Source: Allacma fusca (lineage: Eukaryota; Arthropoda; Collembola; Symphypleona; Sminthuridae). From it: a DNA stretch of 64,000 bases. Below, one piece after another: positions 62,902-64,000 of the stretch; positions within the stretch are counted from its first letter, which is position 1; each line of letters opens with the position of its first letter. Location of the stretch: contig CAMXBY010000009.1 of the NCBI GenBank assembly GCA_947179485.1, forward strand, positions 55,191 through 119,190, in the 5' to 3' direction. The position numbers and the translations under genes were made by a program. A model generated the notes under the pieces. It was not told the DNA's origin and ran no database searches. It saw only the letters and a program-made list of their open reading frames with translations.

Positions 62902-63146
62902 TTTTCGTGCGGAGTGAGTCTCTCCAACCATAGATGGGCGTTTTCCTCCCCCTCTCCCTCTTTGTGCGAGAGATGGAATATAACCAGGCATGAGCAACTG
63001 CTGGCAGGATTGAGCCCCATTGACGTCTCGAGATAAAGGGAGGTGGTACGCCCCAGGCTATTTCTTAAATACGGACTTTAGAGGCTCGGAATTGATGCAA
63101 ACTTGTTCACTGGCATACTAGGAGCTTAAATTAATTTTTTTAAACC

Positions 63147-63585
63147 GATCGGGTAACATGATACCAGGCCTGGTTTTGGCCACTAAGAAATGCATTACAA
63201 GAGTTGTTGAATGCCGATTTGTACCAAATAAAATGCTTTCGTGCTTAAAATTATATCCCGAATCTAGTTTTGGTAACTAATGTTTCACTCCGGCATCCGA
63301 AGCGTGCACCATGTTGCCCGGAATGACCAAGCGTTTAAAATTTGTACCAAATGAATGCAGTTTTTTATTTTGAGTTAGGTTTCAATGTAAATATGTTATT
63401 ATTGTTGTGTCGCTATGTCTGTACCCGGGTAGCATGATACCCGGACCTTGACAAAAACAACCAAAATCTTCAATACATTAAAAACGGAATTCTCAAGATA
63501 CTAGATGGATCTACCTGTACTTCTGATGAACGATCCATACCGGGTAACATACTACCTGGTACAACCAAGTTGTACAGCGCTTTTT
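63147..63585. repeat. Degenerate repeat with CCGGGTA palindromic core
   Basis: CGGGTAACATGATACCAGG (63,151), CATGTTGCCCGG (63,309), CCCGGGTAGCATGATACCCG (63,424) and CCGGGTAACATACTACCTGG (63,540) are variants of one palindromic motif at 116-151 bp steps. Shared flanks (ATTTGTACCAAAT at 63,217 and 63,340; GTTTTGG at 63,174 and 63,267) show that it is an old tandem repeat and not just a repeated short site. Confidence 0.55.
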
Positions 63586-63599
63586 CTGAAAATAGCTCA

Positions 63600-63638
63600 C
63601 ATCCTATAAATATATAGGATAGGCTAGCACCTTTACAT
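63600..63638. mobile_element. Possible relic right end of a hAT MITE
   Basis: TATAAATATATAGGATAGG followed by CTAGCACCTTTAC resembles the right end of the inner MITE (ACTATAAATAGGATAGG followed by TGGACACCTTTG at 60,405-60,433). No matching left end or target duplication was found, so this may be a fragment or chance. Confidence 0.3.
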
Positions 63639-64000
63639 GTTGCTATTTTGGGAATCCGTAAATTCGTACTGTTGTTTCACAAAATAATATTCTCTCTGTT
63701 AGGAAATGACACACTCGAAGGGGAGTGTGGTTGTTCTTTGGAAGAAGGATAAACTTGAGGCTATAATGGTCTCCCATGGTAACCTATACTGTTAAAAATT
63801 AAAATAGGCAATTAATATGTACAGCTTACACTTATTACAAAATACCATTTGTACGATAATGCAACAGTTTACTAATAGCAATCGGACCATTTTGAAGTTT
63901 GACCATTTTATAACTGTAATGCATTTACGCGTTACATCCACACTTTACTTACTAGCATAAATACTTGGGCGTCTTCGAATACGCTTAGCTGAAATAACTG
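63639..64000. other. Window end, nothing recognised
   Basis: AT-rich sequence with no open frame or repeat that I can support. Confidence 0.4.

Overview
The window looks like a chromosome segment from an invertebrate animal, most likely an arthropod. The reasons are two short GT-AG introns (70 and 71 bp), hAT-type miniature transposons with 8-bp target duplications, a TATA plus TCAGTC-type core promoter, and a huge satellite array. I cannot name the species. There is no bacterial or organellar signature.

Layout. (1) Positions 1 to about 53,046 are one uninterrupted satellite array, already mid-unit at base 1, so it continues to the left. It is built at three levels: about 14 related sub-repeats of about 39 bp form a monomer of about 530 bp; roughly 100 monomers follow each other head to tail; and neighbouring monomers are grouped into higher-order repeats whose period changes along the array (2,447; 1,582; 1,588; 3,706; 1,592; 2,109 and 1,054 bp). 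The + strand is T and G rich. (2) About 53,047-53,670 holds a small spliced minus-strand gene, cysteine-rich at its start and carrying a 16-residue serine-rich repeat. Its 3' part has an in-frame stop and runs into the satellite edge. (3) 54,300-55,330 is AT-rich and full of AATTAAT / CTCCGATGCA motifs at about 21-bp spacing. (4) 55,749-58,294 holds a minus-strand two-exon gene for a large transposase-like protein (CACTA/CMC-like by motif order) whose open frame extends upstream through two zinc-finger-like motifs. (5) 58,775-60,768 is a mobile-element cluster: a possible 0.8-kb element with a 148-bp tandem repeat, then one hAT-type MITE nested inside an older one, both with perfect 8-bp target duplications; the inner one carries a 21/22-bp minisatellite. 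(6) 60,769-64,000 is mostly unassigned sequence with a plausible arthropod core promoter near 62,898 and a degenerate palindrome-bearing repeat at 63,147-63,585.

No pathway or operon links these parts. The common theme is repeat biology: an evolving satellite, its sharp border with single-copy DNA, a gene caught at that border, and transposon remains beyond it. The many open frames inside the satellite (F, W, C and G rich peptides of 60-150 residues) are explained by the sub-repeat length being close to 39 bp, which is 13 codons; I do not annotate them as genes.
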